A stretch of 32,151 nt of DNA from Caballeronia glebae (GTDB lineage Bacteria > Pseudomonadota > Gammaproteobacteria > Burkholderiales > Burkholderiaceae): NCBI RefSeq assembly GCF_001545035.1, contig NZ_FCOJ02000074.1, forward strand, positions 1 through 32,151, read 5' to 3'. The translations under genes were made by a program, and so were the position numbers. Positions within the stretch are counted from its first letter, which is position 1, and each line of letters starts with the position of its first letter. Of the stretch, positions 1 through 7,158 are shown in pieces. The notes under the pieces were generated by a model that was not told the origin of the DNA, searched no databases, and saw nothing but the letters and a program-made list of their open reading frames with translations.

Positions 1-537
1 GCGCGACACCAGCCCCGCACGCTCAGCCTCGCTCGCGTCCATCATGCGCGCGGTCAGGCACAGGTCCATCGCCTTGGCCTTCGAGACGGCGCGCGGCAAG
101 CGCTGCGTACCGCCCGCGCCCGGAATCACGCCAAGCTTGATCTCCGGTTGTCCGAACTTGGCCGTATCGGCAGCGATGACGATGTCGCACATCATCGCGA
201 GTTCGCAGCCTCCGCCGAGCGCGAAACCCGCGACCGCGGCGATGATCGGCTTGCGAATCGTGCGGATGGTTTCCCAGTTGCGCGTGATGTAGTCGCCCTT
301 GTAGACATCCATATAGGAATAGCTGGCCATCATGCCGATGTCCGCGCCGGCCGCGAACGCCTTCTCGCTGCCGGTCAACACGATTGCGCCGACGTCTTCG
401 TCGGCGTCGAATGCCTTGAGCGCGACGCCCAGTTCGTCCATCAGCGCGTCGTTCAGCGCGTTCAGCGCTTTCGGACGGTTCAGCGTAATCAGTCCGACTC
501 GACCACGCGTCTCGACCAGCAGATTCTCGTAAGCCAT
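1..537 (-). CDS. Enoyl-CoA hydratase, PaaF-type, 3' end missing
   Basis: The reading frame begins at an ATG whose first base is 537 and runs off the left edge, giving 179 residues of a family usually near 258, so about 80 C-terminal residues are missing. It starts MAYENLLVETRGRVGLITLN. Crotonase landmarks are present: the oxyanion-hole segments AFAAGADI and GFALGGGCELAMMCD, and a second catalytic-Glu segment PEIKLGVIPGAGGTQRL. A strong ribosome site (AAGGAGG) lies just upstream of the ATG. The gene is divergent from paaN across a PaaR-like palindrome. This supports a role in phenylacetate breakdown, hydrating 2,3-dehydroadipyl-CoA (PaaF) or serving as the separate hydratase that a PaaN-type enzyme lacks. 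The exact substrate cannot be read from the sequence; a general fatty-acid hydratase remains possible. Confidence 0.85.
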   Translation of the reverse strand, partial: MAYENLLVETRGRVGLITLNRPKALNALNDALMDELGVALKAFDADEDVGAIVLTGSEKAFAAGADIGMMASYSYMDVYKGDYITRNWETIRTIRKPIIAAVAGFALGGGCELAMMCDIVIAADTAKFGQPEIKLGVIPGAGGTQRLPRAVSKAKAMDLCLTARMMDASEAERAGLVSR

Positions 538-615
538 TCGCTCCTCCTTGGGATCCTCAGGTAAGCCCTAATGAAAAGACGTTCGTCACCGTATCTCGAT
601 AATGCTACCATTACC

Positions 616-631
616 AACCAACCGGTCGGTT
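616..631. promoter_or_regulatory. PaaR/TetR-type operator in the paa divergent gap
   Basis: The sequence AACCAACCGGTCGGTT is a 16-bp palindrome around ACCGGT with one mismatched pair (A620/C627). TetR-family PaaR regulators of betaproteobacterial phenylacetate genes are known to use palindromes of the ACCGACCGGTCGGT kind, and this site matches closely. It lies 78 bp from the hydratase start and 45 bp from the paaN start, so one bound repressor could control both directions. No regulator gene is in the window. The match is seen in the sequence; the identity of the regulator is inferred. Confidence 0.7.
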
Positions 632-675
632 AATTATTCGGCCTGGCACCTTTCCCTCGTTCTCTACTCGCGACC

Positions 676-2385
676 ATGACACATCCGCTATTCACGAAGC
701 ACGAAGCAACGCTCGACAAAGCGCTCGCAGCCATCGAAACGCGCGGCTACTGGAGCCCGTTCGCCGAAATGCCGAGTCCCAAAGTGTACGGGGAAACGGC
801 CAGCGCCGATGGCGAGGCAGCATTCAAGGCCCATCTTGGAAAGACCTTTGAACTCGATCAGCCTGCGACAGGCGCAACGGTCGGAAAGGAGCGGTCGCCG
901 TTCGGCGTCGCGCTCGACATCAGCTATCCGAAAGCCGATCCAGATGCGCTGATCCAAGCCGCGGCCAAAGCGCAATCCGCCTGGCGCGCCGCCGGCCCGC
1001 GAGCCTGGGTCGGCGTAAGCCTCGAAATCCTGGCGCGGCTGAACCGCGCCAGCTTCGAAATCGCCTACAGCGTGATGCATACGACCGGCCAGGCGTTCAT
1101 GATGGCGTTCCAGGCCGGCGGCCCGCACGCGCAAGACCGGGCGCTCGAAGCCGTCGCGTATGCATGGGACCAATTGCGCCGCATTCCCGCCGAAGCGCAT
1201 TGGGAAAAGCCGCAAGGCAAGAATCCGCCGCTTGCGATGCAAAAGCGCTTTTCCATCGTCCCGCGCGGCACCGGCCTCGTGCTCGGCTGCTGCACGTTCC
1301 CGACCTGGAACGGTTATCCCGGCATGTTCGCCGATCTCGCGACCGGCAACGCCGTCATCGTCAAGCCGCACCCCGGCGCAATCCTGCCGCTTGCGATCAC
1401 CGTGCGCATCGCGCGTGAAGTGCTCCGCGAAGCGGGCTTCGATCCGAATATCGTCACGCTGCTGGCCACCGAACCCAACGACGGCGCGCTGGTTCAGGAG
1501 CTCGCCGTGCGCCCCGAAATCAAGCTGATCGACTTCACCGGCAGCACGCAAAACGGCACCTGGCTCGAACGCAATGCGCATCAGGCGCAGGTTTACACCG
1601 AGAAGGCGGGCGTGAACCAGATCGTCATCGATTCCGTGGACGACATGAAAGCCGTGGCGCGCAACATCGCGTTTTCACTCGCCCTCTATTCCGGTCAGAT
1701 GTGCACGGCGCCGCAGAACATCTACGTGCCGCGCGATGGCATCCGCGCCGCCGAAGGCCAACTGAGCTTCGACGACGTCGCGAAAGCGCTCGCGGGCGCC
1801 GTCGAAAAGCTCGCGTCCGATCCGGCGCGCGCCGTCGAATTCACGGGTGCTATTCAGAACGACGGCGTCGTGGAACGCGTCGCCGAGGCACGCAAGCTCG
1901 GCGACGTCCTGCTCGACAGTCAGTCCCTCACGCACCCGGCGTTTCCGGACGCCCGGGTTCACACGCCGCTCATGCTCAAGCTCGACGCGCGCACCGACGA
2001 AGCGAAATTCACCAAAGAATGGTTCGGCCCGATTTCGTTCGTCGTCGCGACCGACTCGACCACGCAATCGCTCGAACTCGCCGGTTCGATCGCACGCACG
2101 CACGGCGCGTTGACGTTCTCAATCTACAGCACCGACGACAAGGTGATCGAAGCCGCGCATGACGTAGCCATTGAAGGCGGCGTCGCGCTTTCGATCAACC
2201 TCACGGGCGGCGTTTTCGTCAATCAGACGGCGGCGTTCTCGGACTTCCACGGCACGGGCGCCAACCCCGCGGCCAACGCCGCGCTTTCAGATGCCGCATT
2301 CGTCGCGAATCGTTTCCGGGTGGTTCAAAGCCGGGTCCATGTTGCACCGAAGGCCGCGTCCGCGGAAGCTGGCCAGACGGCATAA
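676..2385 (+). CDS. paaN: PaaN, aldehyde dehydrogenase of phenylacetate degradation
   Basis: This 569-residue protein is an aldehyde dehydrogenase of the PaaN family. It oxidises the reactive semialdehyde formed when the oxepin-CoA ring is opened, giving 3-oxo-5,6-dehydrosuberyl-CoA. The NAD-site segment FTGSTQNG (287-294), the glutamate in YTEKAG (E309) and the nucleophilic cysteine in SGQMCTAP (C343) are all present. Unlike E. coli PaaZ (about 680 residues) there is no C-terminal MaoC/hot-dog hydratase domain; the protein ends soon after the dehydrogenase fold in a short Ala-rich tail. A separate hydratase is therefore needed, perhaps the divergent enoyl-CoA hydratase. The ATG at 676 fits the homologous start, but no Shine-Dalgarno motif precedes it. 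Expression is probably under the PaaR-like site at 616-631. Confidence 0.92.
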   Translation: MTHPLFTKHEATLDKALAAIETRGYWSPFAEMPSPKVYGETASADGEAAFKAHLGKTFELDQPATGATVGKERSPFGVALDISYPKADPDALIQAAAKAQSAWRAAGPRAWVGVSLEILARLNRASFEIAYSVMHTTGQAFMMAFQAGGPHAQDRALEAVAYAWDQLRRIPAEAHWEKPQGKNPPLAMQKRFSIVPRGTGLVLGCCTFPTWNGYPGMFADLATGNAVIVKPHPGAILPLAITVRIAREVLREAGFDPNIVTLLATEPNDGALVQELAVRPEIKLIDFTGSTQNGTWLERNAHQAQVYTEKAGVNQIVIDSVDDMKAVARNIAFSLALYSGQMCTAPQNIYVPRDGIRAAEGQLSFDDVAKALAGAVEKLASDPARAVEFTGAIQNDGVVERVAEARKLGDVLLDSQSLTHPAFPDARVHTPLMLKLDARTDEAKFTKEWFGPISFVVATDSTTQSLELAGSIARTHGALTFSIYSTDDKVIEAAHDVAIEGGVALSINLTGGVFVNQTAAFSDFHGTGANPAANAALSDAAFVANRFRVVQSRVHVAPKAASAEAGQTA

Positions 2386-2447
2386 GCCGATCGACACAAA
2401 GGTCCGAAGGCCGGATCGCCGTGCAAACGGCTTATGCCATCCGGCCT
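2378..2447 (+). other. Structured paaN-paaG gap with competing helices
   Basis: Three inverted-repeat pairs overlap here. A 9-bp perfect stem pairs 2408-2416 (AGGCCGGAT) with 2439-2447 (ATCCGGCCT). Inside it GCCGT (2418-2422) and ACGGC (2427-2431) close a GCAA tetraloop. In addition GGCATAAGCC (2379-2388), which contains the paaN stop codon, is exactly complementary to GGCTTATGCC (2429-2438). The last pairing crosses the outer stem and competes with the tetraloop hairpin. No T run follows, so a simple intrinsic terminator is unlikely. It may be a polarity or processing element between paaN and paaG. Confidence 0.5.
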
Positions 2448-2542
2448 AATGGAAAGCTCGCGGCCGCGCGGCTAGTATCGGGATGTAAGGAATGGCGGCA
2501 GAGAACTCCGCCGCGGCGGGAATCGTCGAGAGAGGAAATGTA

Positions 2543-3334
2543 ATGACAGAGAAGTCCGTCTTGTTGCACATCGACGTCGAGACGCGCGTCGCCACGTTGA
2601 CGCTCAATCGCCCCGACAAGCTAAACAGCTTCACACGCGAAATGCATCGTCAGTTGAACCACGCGCTCACCGAGATCGAAGCGAGCAACGCGCGCGCGCT
2701 CGTCATTACTGGCGCGGGCCGCGGATTTTGCGCGGGGCAGGATCTCGCGGATCTGGATTTCCCGCCCGGCTCGATGTCGGATCTCGGCGATCTCATCGAC
2801 GAGTACTTCAATCCACTTGTGCGCAGACTTCAGGCCATGCCGATGCCGGTCATCGCCGCTGTCAATGGCACGGCCGCGGGCGCCGGCGCGAATCTCGCGA
2901 TGGCGTGCGACCTCGTCGTCGCGGCGCGCTCTGCCTGCTTCATTCAGGCGTTCGTGAAGATCGGCCTCGTGCCCGATTCGGGTGGCACGTGGCTCTTGCC
3001 GCGTCGCGTCGGAGAAGCGCGTGCGCTCGGTCTCGCGCTGACGGGCGAAAAGCTCGGCGCCGAAAAGGCCGAGGCATGGGGCATCGTGTGGCGTGTCGTC
3101 GATGACGCCGAGTTGCAGCAGGCGGCCGCTCAACTGGCCGCTCAACTGGCGCAGCAACCGGCGCGCGCGGTCGTCGCGATCAAGCAAGCGGTCCGCGCGA
3201 GCGCGAACAAGACTTTCGACCAGCAGCTCAATCTCGAACGCGATCTTCAGCGCGAACTGGGTGCCTCGCCCGATTACATCGAAGGTGTCGCCGCATTCAA
3301 GGAAAAGCGCGCGCCGCGCTTCGAAGGTCTGTGA
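2543..3334 (+). CDS. paaG: PaaG, 1,2-epoxyphenylacetyl-CoA isomerase
   Basis: This 263-residue crotonase-fold protein is placed as PaaG, which converts ring-1,2-epoxyphenylacetyl-CoA to oxepin-CoA. The ATG at 2543 is chosen because AGAGGAAAT lies just upstream and because MTEKSVLLHIDVETRVATL aligns with the family start; an upstream in-frame ATG at 2492 would add 17 unlikely residues. The oxyanion-hole segments GRGFCAGQDL and GTAAGAGANLAMACDL are clear, and the C-terminal SPDYIEGVAAFKEKRAPRF is typical of the family. It follows paaN after a structured 157-bp gap and precedes paaI by 25 bp. The PaaG name rests on context as well as sequence, since crotonases are hard to split by eye. Confidence 0.88.
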   Translation: MTEKSVLLHIDVETRVATLTLNRPDKLNSFTREMHRQLNHALTEIEASNARALVITGAGRGFCAGQDLADLDFPPGSMSDLGDLIDEYFNPLVRRLQAMPMPVIAAVNGTAAGAGANLAMACDLVVAARSACFIQAFVKIGLVPDSGGTWLLPRRVGEARALGLALTGEKLGAEKAEAWGIVWRVVDDAELQQAAAQLAAQLAQQPARAVVAIKQAVRASANKTFDQQLNLERDLQRELGASPDYIEGVAAFKEKRAPRFEGL

Positions 3335-3359
3335 GAACCGAACCGGTCTGGAGAATTCT

Positions 3360-3785
3360 GTGACGCCACAACAACTCGCGGAAGCCACGGCAAAAGCCAT
3401 GTACGAAGCGGACGCATGCACGCGCGCGCTCGGCATCGAGCTGGTCGAAGTTCGGCCCGGCTATGCGCGTCTGCAAATGGACGTGCGCTCCGACTTTCTC
3501 AACGGTCATGCGATTTGCCACGGCGGTCTGATGTTCACGCTGGCGGACTCCGCGTTTGCGTTCGCCTGCAATTCGTACAACATCAGCACGGTCGCGGCGG
3601 GCTGCTCCATCGAGTTTCTGCGCCCCGTGCAAGGCGGCGATCGATTGACTGCGGAAGCGATCGAGCAAACGTTGAGCGGCCGCACGGGCATCTACGATAT
3701 CCGCGTGACGAATCGGGAAGGCGACCCGGTCGCAATGTTCCGCGGCAAGTCGGCTCAGATCAGAGGCAACGTGATCGCCGTGTGA
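3360..3785 (+). CDS. paaI: PaaI, hydroxyphenylacetyl-CoA thioesterase
   Basis: This is a 141-residue hot-dog thioesterase. PaaI cleaves dead-end CoA esters of the phenylacetate pathway and so frees CoA. The segment CHGGLMFTLADSAFAFACN contains the HGG and the catalytic Asp of the 4HBT/PaaI family; the C-terminal GRTGIYDIRVTNREGD is also typical. The start is taken as GTG at 3360, which is preceded by GGAG at about 7 bases and gives the usual length. The open frame extends upstream into paaG, but that part has paaG codon bias in another frame and no family similarity. It probably shares a transcript with paaG and paaK. Confidence 0.88.
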   Translation: MTPQQLAEATAKAMYEADACTRALGIELVEVRPGYARLQMDVRSDFLNGHAICHGGLMFTLADSAFAFACNSYNISTVAAGCSIEFLRPVQGGDRLTAEAIEQTLSGRTGIYDIRVTNREGDPVAMFRGKSAQIRGNVIAV

Positions 3786-3852
3786 CAGACTCGTTCATAT
3801 AGCGTACTCGGCATAAAAGCCGCGCCGCAAAGTCAGCATCCAGGAGACAGCA

Positions 3853-5157
3853 ATGACCACACCGCTGCCGCTCGATCCGATCGAGAAGGCGAGCCGCGAC
3901 GAACTCGCGGCGCTGCAACTCGAGCGCCTCAAATGGACGCTCAAACATGCTTACGAGAATTCGCCGGTATATCGACGCAAGTTCGACGAAGCCGGGGTCC
4001 ATCCGGATGACGTCACGTCGCTTTCCGAGCTTGCCCGTTTTCCGTTCACGACGAAGAAGGATATGCGTGACAACTACCCGTTCGGCATGTTCGCCGTGCC
4101 TCAGGATCGCGTCTCGCGCATCCATGCGTCATCGGGCACGACGGGCAAGCCGACCGTCGTAGGCTACACGGCACAGGATCTGGACAACTGGGCGAACCTC
4201 GTCGCGCGCTCTATTCGAGCAGCCGGCGCGCGGCGCGGCGACAAGGTTCACGTGAGCTATGGCTATGGCCTTTTCACAGGCGGACTCGGCGCGCACTACG
4301 GCGCCGAGCGGGCGGGACTCACGGTGATTCCGTTCGGCGGAGGTCAGACCGAAAAGCAAGTGCAGCTCATTCAGGACTTTCGTCCCGACATCATCATGGT
4401 CACGCCGAGCTATATGCTGTCGATCGCCGATGAACTGGAGCGGCAAGGTATCGATCCCGCTAGCTGCTCGCTGCGCATCGGCATTTTCGGCGCGGAACCG
4501 TGGACGAACGACATGCGCCGCGCGATCGAAACACGCATGGGCATCGACGCCGTCGACATTTACGGGCTTTCGGAAGTAATGGGGCCGGGCGTGGCATCGG
4601 AATGCGCTGAGACCAAGGACGGCCCGACGATCTGGGAGGACCACTTTTATCCCGAGATCATCGATCCGGAAACGGGCGAAGTGCTACCGGACGGCGAGTT
4701 CGGCGAACTCGTGTTCACGTCGCTCACGAAGGAAGCGCTGCCGATCATCCGCTATCGCACGCGCGATCTGACGCGCCTTTTGCCCGGCACCGCCCGCACC
4801 ATGCGGCGCATGGAGAAGATCACCGGCCGCTCCGACGACATGATGATCGTGCGCGGCGTCAACGTCTTCCCGACGCAGATCGAAGAGTTGCTGCTCAAGC
4901 GTCCCGTGCTCGCGCCGCACTATCAGATCGTACTCACCAAGGAAGGCCCGCTCGACGTCCTCACGCTGAACGTCGAGCCCTGCCCGGAATCCGCGCCGGA
5001 TACAGCCGCGCTCGAAAGCGCAAAGTCCGCGCTCGCATACGACATCAAGTCGTTGATCGGCGTGAGCGCCGTGGTGAACGTGCTCGCGGTGAACGGCATC
5101 GAACGTTCGGTCGGCAAGGCGCGGCGCGTGATCGATCGGCGCAACATGGCGTCATGA
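3853..5157 (+). CDS. paaK: PaaK, phenylacetate-CoA ligase
   Basis: This 434-residue protein (EC 6.2.1.30) makes phenylacetyl-CoA from phenylacetate, ATP and CoA, the entry step of the pathway. It is full length for PaaK. The phosphate-binding loop SSGTTGKP is at 93-100, YGLSEVMGPGVASEC follows in the core, and the hinge and C-terminal lid carry YRTRDLTRLLPG and GRSDDMMIVRGVNVFP. CAGGAGACAGCA just before the ATG is a good ribosome site. It is the last gene of the paa block and is followed directly by a strong bidirectional terminator. Confidence 0.95.
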   Translation: MTTPLPLDPIEKASRDELAALQLERLKWTLKHAYENSPVYRRKFDEAGVHPDDVTSLSELARFPFTTKKDMRDNYPFGMFAVPQDRVSRIHASSGTTGKPTVVGYTAQDLDNWANLVARSIRAAGARRGDKVHVSYGYGLFTGGLGAHYGAERAGLTVIPFGGGQTEKQVQLIQDFRPDIIMVTPSYMLSIADELERQGIDPASCSLRIGIFGAEPWTNDMRRAIETRMGIDAVDIYGLSEVMGPGVASECAETKDGPTIWEDHFYPEIIDPETGEVLPDGEFGELVFTSLTKEALPIIRYRTRDLTRLLPGTARTMRRMEKITGRSDDMMIVRGVNVFPTQIEELLLKRPVLAPHYQIVLTKEGPLDVLTLNVEPCPESAPDTAALESAKSALAYDIKSLIGVSAVVNVLAVNGIERSVGKARRVIDRRNMAS

Positions 5158-5160
5158 AGC

Positions 5161-5196
5161 AAAAAAGCTCGCGAGCCATGATGGCCGCGAGCTTTT
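5161..5196. terminator. Bidirectional terminator between paaK and mltA
   Basis: AAAAGCTCGCG (5163-5173) pairs with CGCGAGCTTTT (5186-5196), an 11-bp perfect stem. It is capped by GCC/GGC (5175-5177 with 5183-5185) around an ATGAT loop. A-rich and T-rich flanks give a T run on both strands, which fits the convergent paaK and mltA genes. Confidence 0.88.
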
Positions 5197-5223
5197 GCGA
5201 AGCTATCGGGAGAACCGGCGAAG

Positions 5224-6357
5224 TCAGGAGTTGGGCAGCAACAGCCACATTCTTCCGCCCTGCTTCATGCGTCCAGCGAGATCGCCGGCATCGTCCCCCA
5301 GGCCCCAGAAATAATCCGCGCGCACGCCGCCCTTGATCGCCGAGCCGGTGTCTTGCGCAAACACGAGACGATTCATCGGCTGGTTGCTGAGCGGACGCGT
5401 CGTCTGAAGGAAAACGGGCGTGCCGAGTGGAATTGCCGAGGGATCGACGGCAATCGACCGTTCCGGCGTCAAAGGCACGCCGAGCGCGCCGACAGGTCCG
5501 TCGCCCAGGCTCGCGGATATCGTTTCGTTCGCGGGCATCTCGCGGAAAAAAACGAAGCGCGGGTTCACGTCGAGCAATGCATCGACACGCGCCGGATTCG
5601 CCTTCGCCCATGCCTTGATGCCTTGCATCGTCGCCTGTGCGGGTGTGAGCTGGCCGCGATCGAGCAATTCCTTGCCGATCGACCGATACGGCTGGTTGTT
5701 CGTGCCACCGAAGCCGACGCGCATGACGCTGCCATCTTCCATGACGACACGCCCCGACCCCTGCACCTGCAGGAAGAACGCCTCGATCGGATCGTCGACC
5801 CACACGAGCTCGTTGCCGTTCAACGCACCCGAACGTTCGAGTTGCGCGCGCGCGGGCAGCGCGGAACCGGGCTTGTACCGATACGGCCAGCGATACAGCG
5901 CGTACTGATACACCCCTTGACGCGTGCGCGAGCCGCGCAACAGCGGCTCGTAGTAACCGGTCACGAGACCGTCGAGCGAGCCGTCGGTGTTGGCGAGCTG
6001 AAACGGTGTGAAATAGGCTTCGAAGAAGCTGCGCGCCGCCGACATGTCGAGCTCGTCGAGCCGCTCCGCCGCCGCGCACGCCTTCTGCCAGTTGGCCTGC
6101 CGCGCGAGCCGGTTACAGTTCTGCCGCAGCGCGGCGGTCGCGCCGATCAGCGAATCGTCCTGCCAGCCCGGCACCTGCTGCCAGCTCACCGCGGTCAGGC
6201 GCGACGCGGCGCGTTGTCCGGGAATGATCGGCGTGCCGCTCGCCGTGGCGGGGCCCGGCTTCACGTAATTGCCGCCTCCGCACGAGGCGAGCAGGACAGC
6301 CGTTGCAATCGATGCGGCCCAGGCCGCTGCTCGTGCGGTCGGCCGCACGAGGCGCAT
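5224..6357 (-). CDS. mltA: MltA, membrane-bound lytic murein transglycosylase A
   Basis: This 377-residue lipoprotein cleaves peptidoglycan glycan strands to 1,6-anhydromuropeptides at the outer membrane. The ATG at 6357 gives a lipoprotein signal peptide, MRLVRPTARAAAWAASIAT, then VLLASC with Cys26 as the lipidated residue. The MltA domain and the C-terminal 3D domain are visible: TGYYEPLL, GSGRV, GFGGTNNQPYRSIG, and the 3D segment VFAQDTGSAIKGGVRADYFWG, whose Asp fits the catalytic acid. An earlier in-frame ATG at 6387 would add ten residues and overlap the start of the facing small gene, so it is less likely. Codons 3-9 form a 9-bp perfect hairpin (6330-6351). Confidence 0.92.
   Translation of the reverse strand: MRLVRPTARAAAWAASIATAVLLASCGGGNYVKPGPATASGTPIIPGQRAASRLTAVSWQQVPGWQDDSLIGATAALRQNCNRLARQANWQKACAAAERLDELDMSAARSFFEAYFTPFQLANTDGSLDGLVTGYYEPLLRGSRTRQGVYQYALYRWPYRYKPGSALPARAQLERSGALNGNELVWVDDPIEAFFLQVQGSGRVVMEDGSVMRVGFGGTNNQPYRSIGKELLDRGQLTPAQATMQGIKAWAKANPARVDALLDVNPRFVFFREMPANETISASLGDGPVGALGVPLTPERSIAVDPSAIPLGTPVFLQTTRPLSNQPMNRLVFAQDTGSAIKGGVRADYFWGLGDDAGDLAGRMKQGGRMWLLLPNS
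6330..6351. other. 9-bp palindrome in the first codons of mltA
   Basis: CTCGTGCGG (6330-6338) is exactly complementary to CCGCACGAG (6343-6351), with the loop TCGG. In mltA mRNA this hairpin starts four bases after the start codon. On the other strand it sits just upstream of a TACAAT hexamer (6357-6362) that could serve the facing small gene. It could be an operator or a translation-limiting hairpin; chance in GC-rich DNA is not excluded. Confidence 0.4.
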
Positions 6358-6362
6358 ACAAT
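6357..6362 (+). promoter_or_regulatory. Candidate -10 box for the small membrane ORF
   Basis: TACAAT lies 24 bases before the ATG at 6386 and overlaps the mltA start codon on the other strand. No good -35 hexamer is visible at 16-18 bp; the palindrome at 6330-6351 occupies that region. A transcript starting near 6369 would have a leader of about 17 bases. Confidence 0.35.
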
Positions 6363-6385
6363 GCTCGTTCTTGATGGGAACCGCC

Positions 6386-6535
6386 ATGTCTGATCTGTTA
6401 GACGAATATCCAATGCTTATTTTCGCGCTCGAATCGCTCGTGGCGCTCGCCTTGCTGATCTTCATCGTCGTATGGACGGCGTCGGGCAAGAAGAAGAACC
6501 AGAACCGCTCGAACGATCCTGCGAAGCGGCGCTGA
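6386..6535 (+). CDS. Small single-span membrane protein, 49 residues
   Basis: The ORF starts MSDLLDEYP, has one hydrophobic segment at about residues 10-31 (MLIFALESLVALALLIFIVV) and a basic, hydrophilic tail KKKNQNRSNDPAKRR. The layout suggests a single inner-membrane helix with a cytoplasmic C-terminus by the positive-inside rule. It is divergent from mltA with only 28 bp between the two start codons and ends 27 bp before the apaG stop codon. Its translation start has a weak GGGAA motif. I do not recognise a function. Neighbouring mltA suggests a possible envelope link, but that is only positional. Confidence 0.6.
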   Translation: MSDLLDEYPMLIFALESLVALALLIFIVVWTASGKKKNQNRSNDPAKRR

Positions 6536-6562
6536 TTCGCGCTGATGGCCGCTGATTTTCGC

Positions 6563-6937
6563 TCAATGGAGCGTGCGCGGCATGTGCAACGCGAATTCCG
6601 CTATGGGCGCTTCGAAACGCTCGCCGTCTTCCGCCACGCAGAAATACTCGCCGCGCATCGTGCCAACCGGCGTCGCGATCACCGCCCAGCTCGTATATTC
6701 GAACTGCTCGCCCGGCGGCAGAAGCGGTTGATGCCCGACGACGCCGAGCCCTTTCACTTCCTGCACGTGATCGTTGCTGTCGGTAATGATCCAGTGCCGC
6801 GAGATCAACTGCGCCGCGACCTGGCCGGTGTTGCGGATTGTCAGCGTATAGGCGAATGCGTACTGTCGGCTATCCGGGTCGGACTGCTCCGGCAGATACC
6901 GCGTCTGCACGGAAACGCTGAATTCGTACTGGCTCAT
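6563..6937 (-). CDS. apaG: ApaG, Co2+/Mg2+ efflux-associated protein
   Basis: This 124-residue protein has the full ApaG/DUF525 domain, an immunoglobulin-like fold. It begins MSQYEFSVSVQTRYLPEQS. Typical segments are YAFAYTLTIRNTG, HWIITDSNDHVQEVKGLGVVG and the C-terminal GTMRGEYFCVAEDG. Mutants of the Salmonella corA locus linked ApaG to Co2+ resistance and Mg2+ efflux, but its biochemical role is not settled. The ATG at 6937 gives the usual length; the frame is open further upstream but without similarity. It faces away from rpe, with a 221-bp shared upstream region. The link with mltA is common in this group. Confidence 0.93.
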   Translation of the reverse strand: MSQYEFSVSVQTRYLPEQSDPDSRQYAFAYTLTIRNTGQVAAQLISRHWIITDSNDHVQEVKGLGVVGHQPLLPPGEQFEYTSWAVIATPVGTMRGEYFCVAEDGERFEAPIAEFALHMPRTLH

Positions 6938-7158
6938 CGTAGTTCCAATTTCCGGTTCGATCGGCCGCTTCGCCGCCAGACACGGGCGCACGGGCGCGCC
7001 GCTATTGGTCTGGCATTCTGCTTGATGCGCGCGGCGCCCGCAACACGAATGGCGTTGTGCCGCGACATTGGCGCGCGATACATTGGCCATTCGGACGAGA
7101 GACTCCAAGGAAAACGCGGGTTAAAATCACGGCTTTCGGTCGCTACCCGCATACGTCC

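Noticed and set aside
6355..6387. An earlier mltA start at 6387
   Set aside because: It would put ten polar residues before the lipoprotein signal peptide and overlap the facing small ORF start. The 6357 start gives a normal signal sequence.
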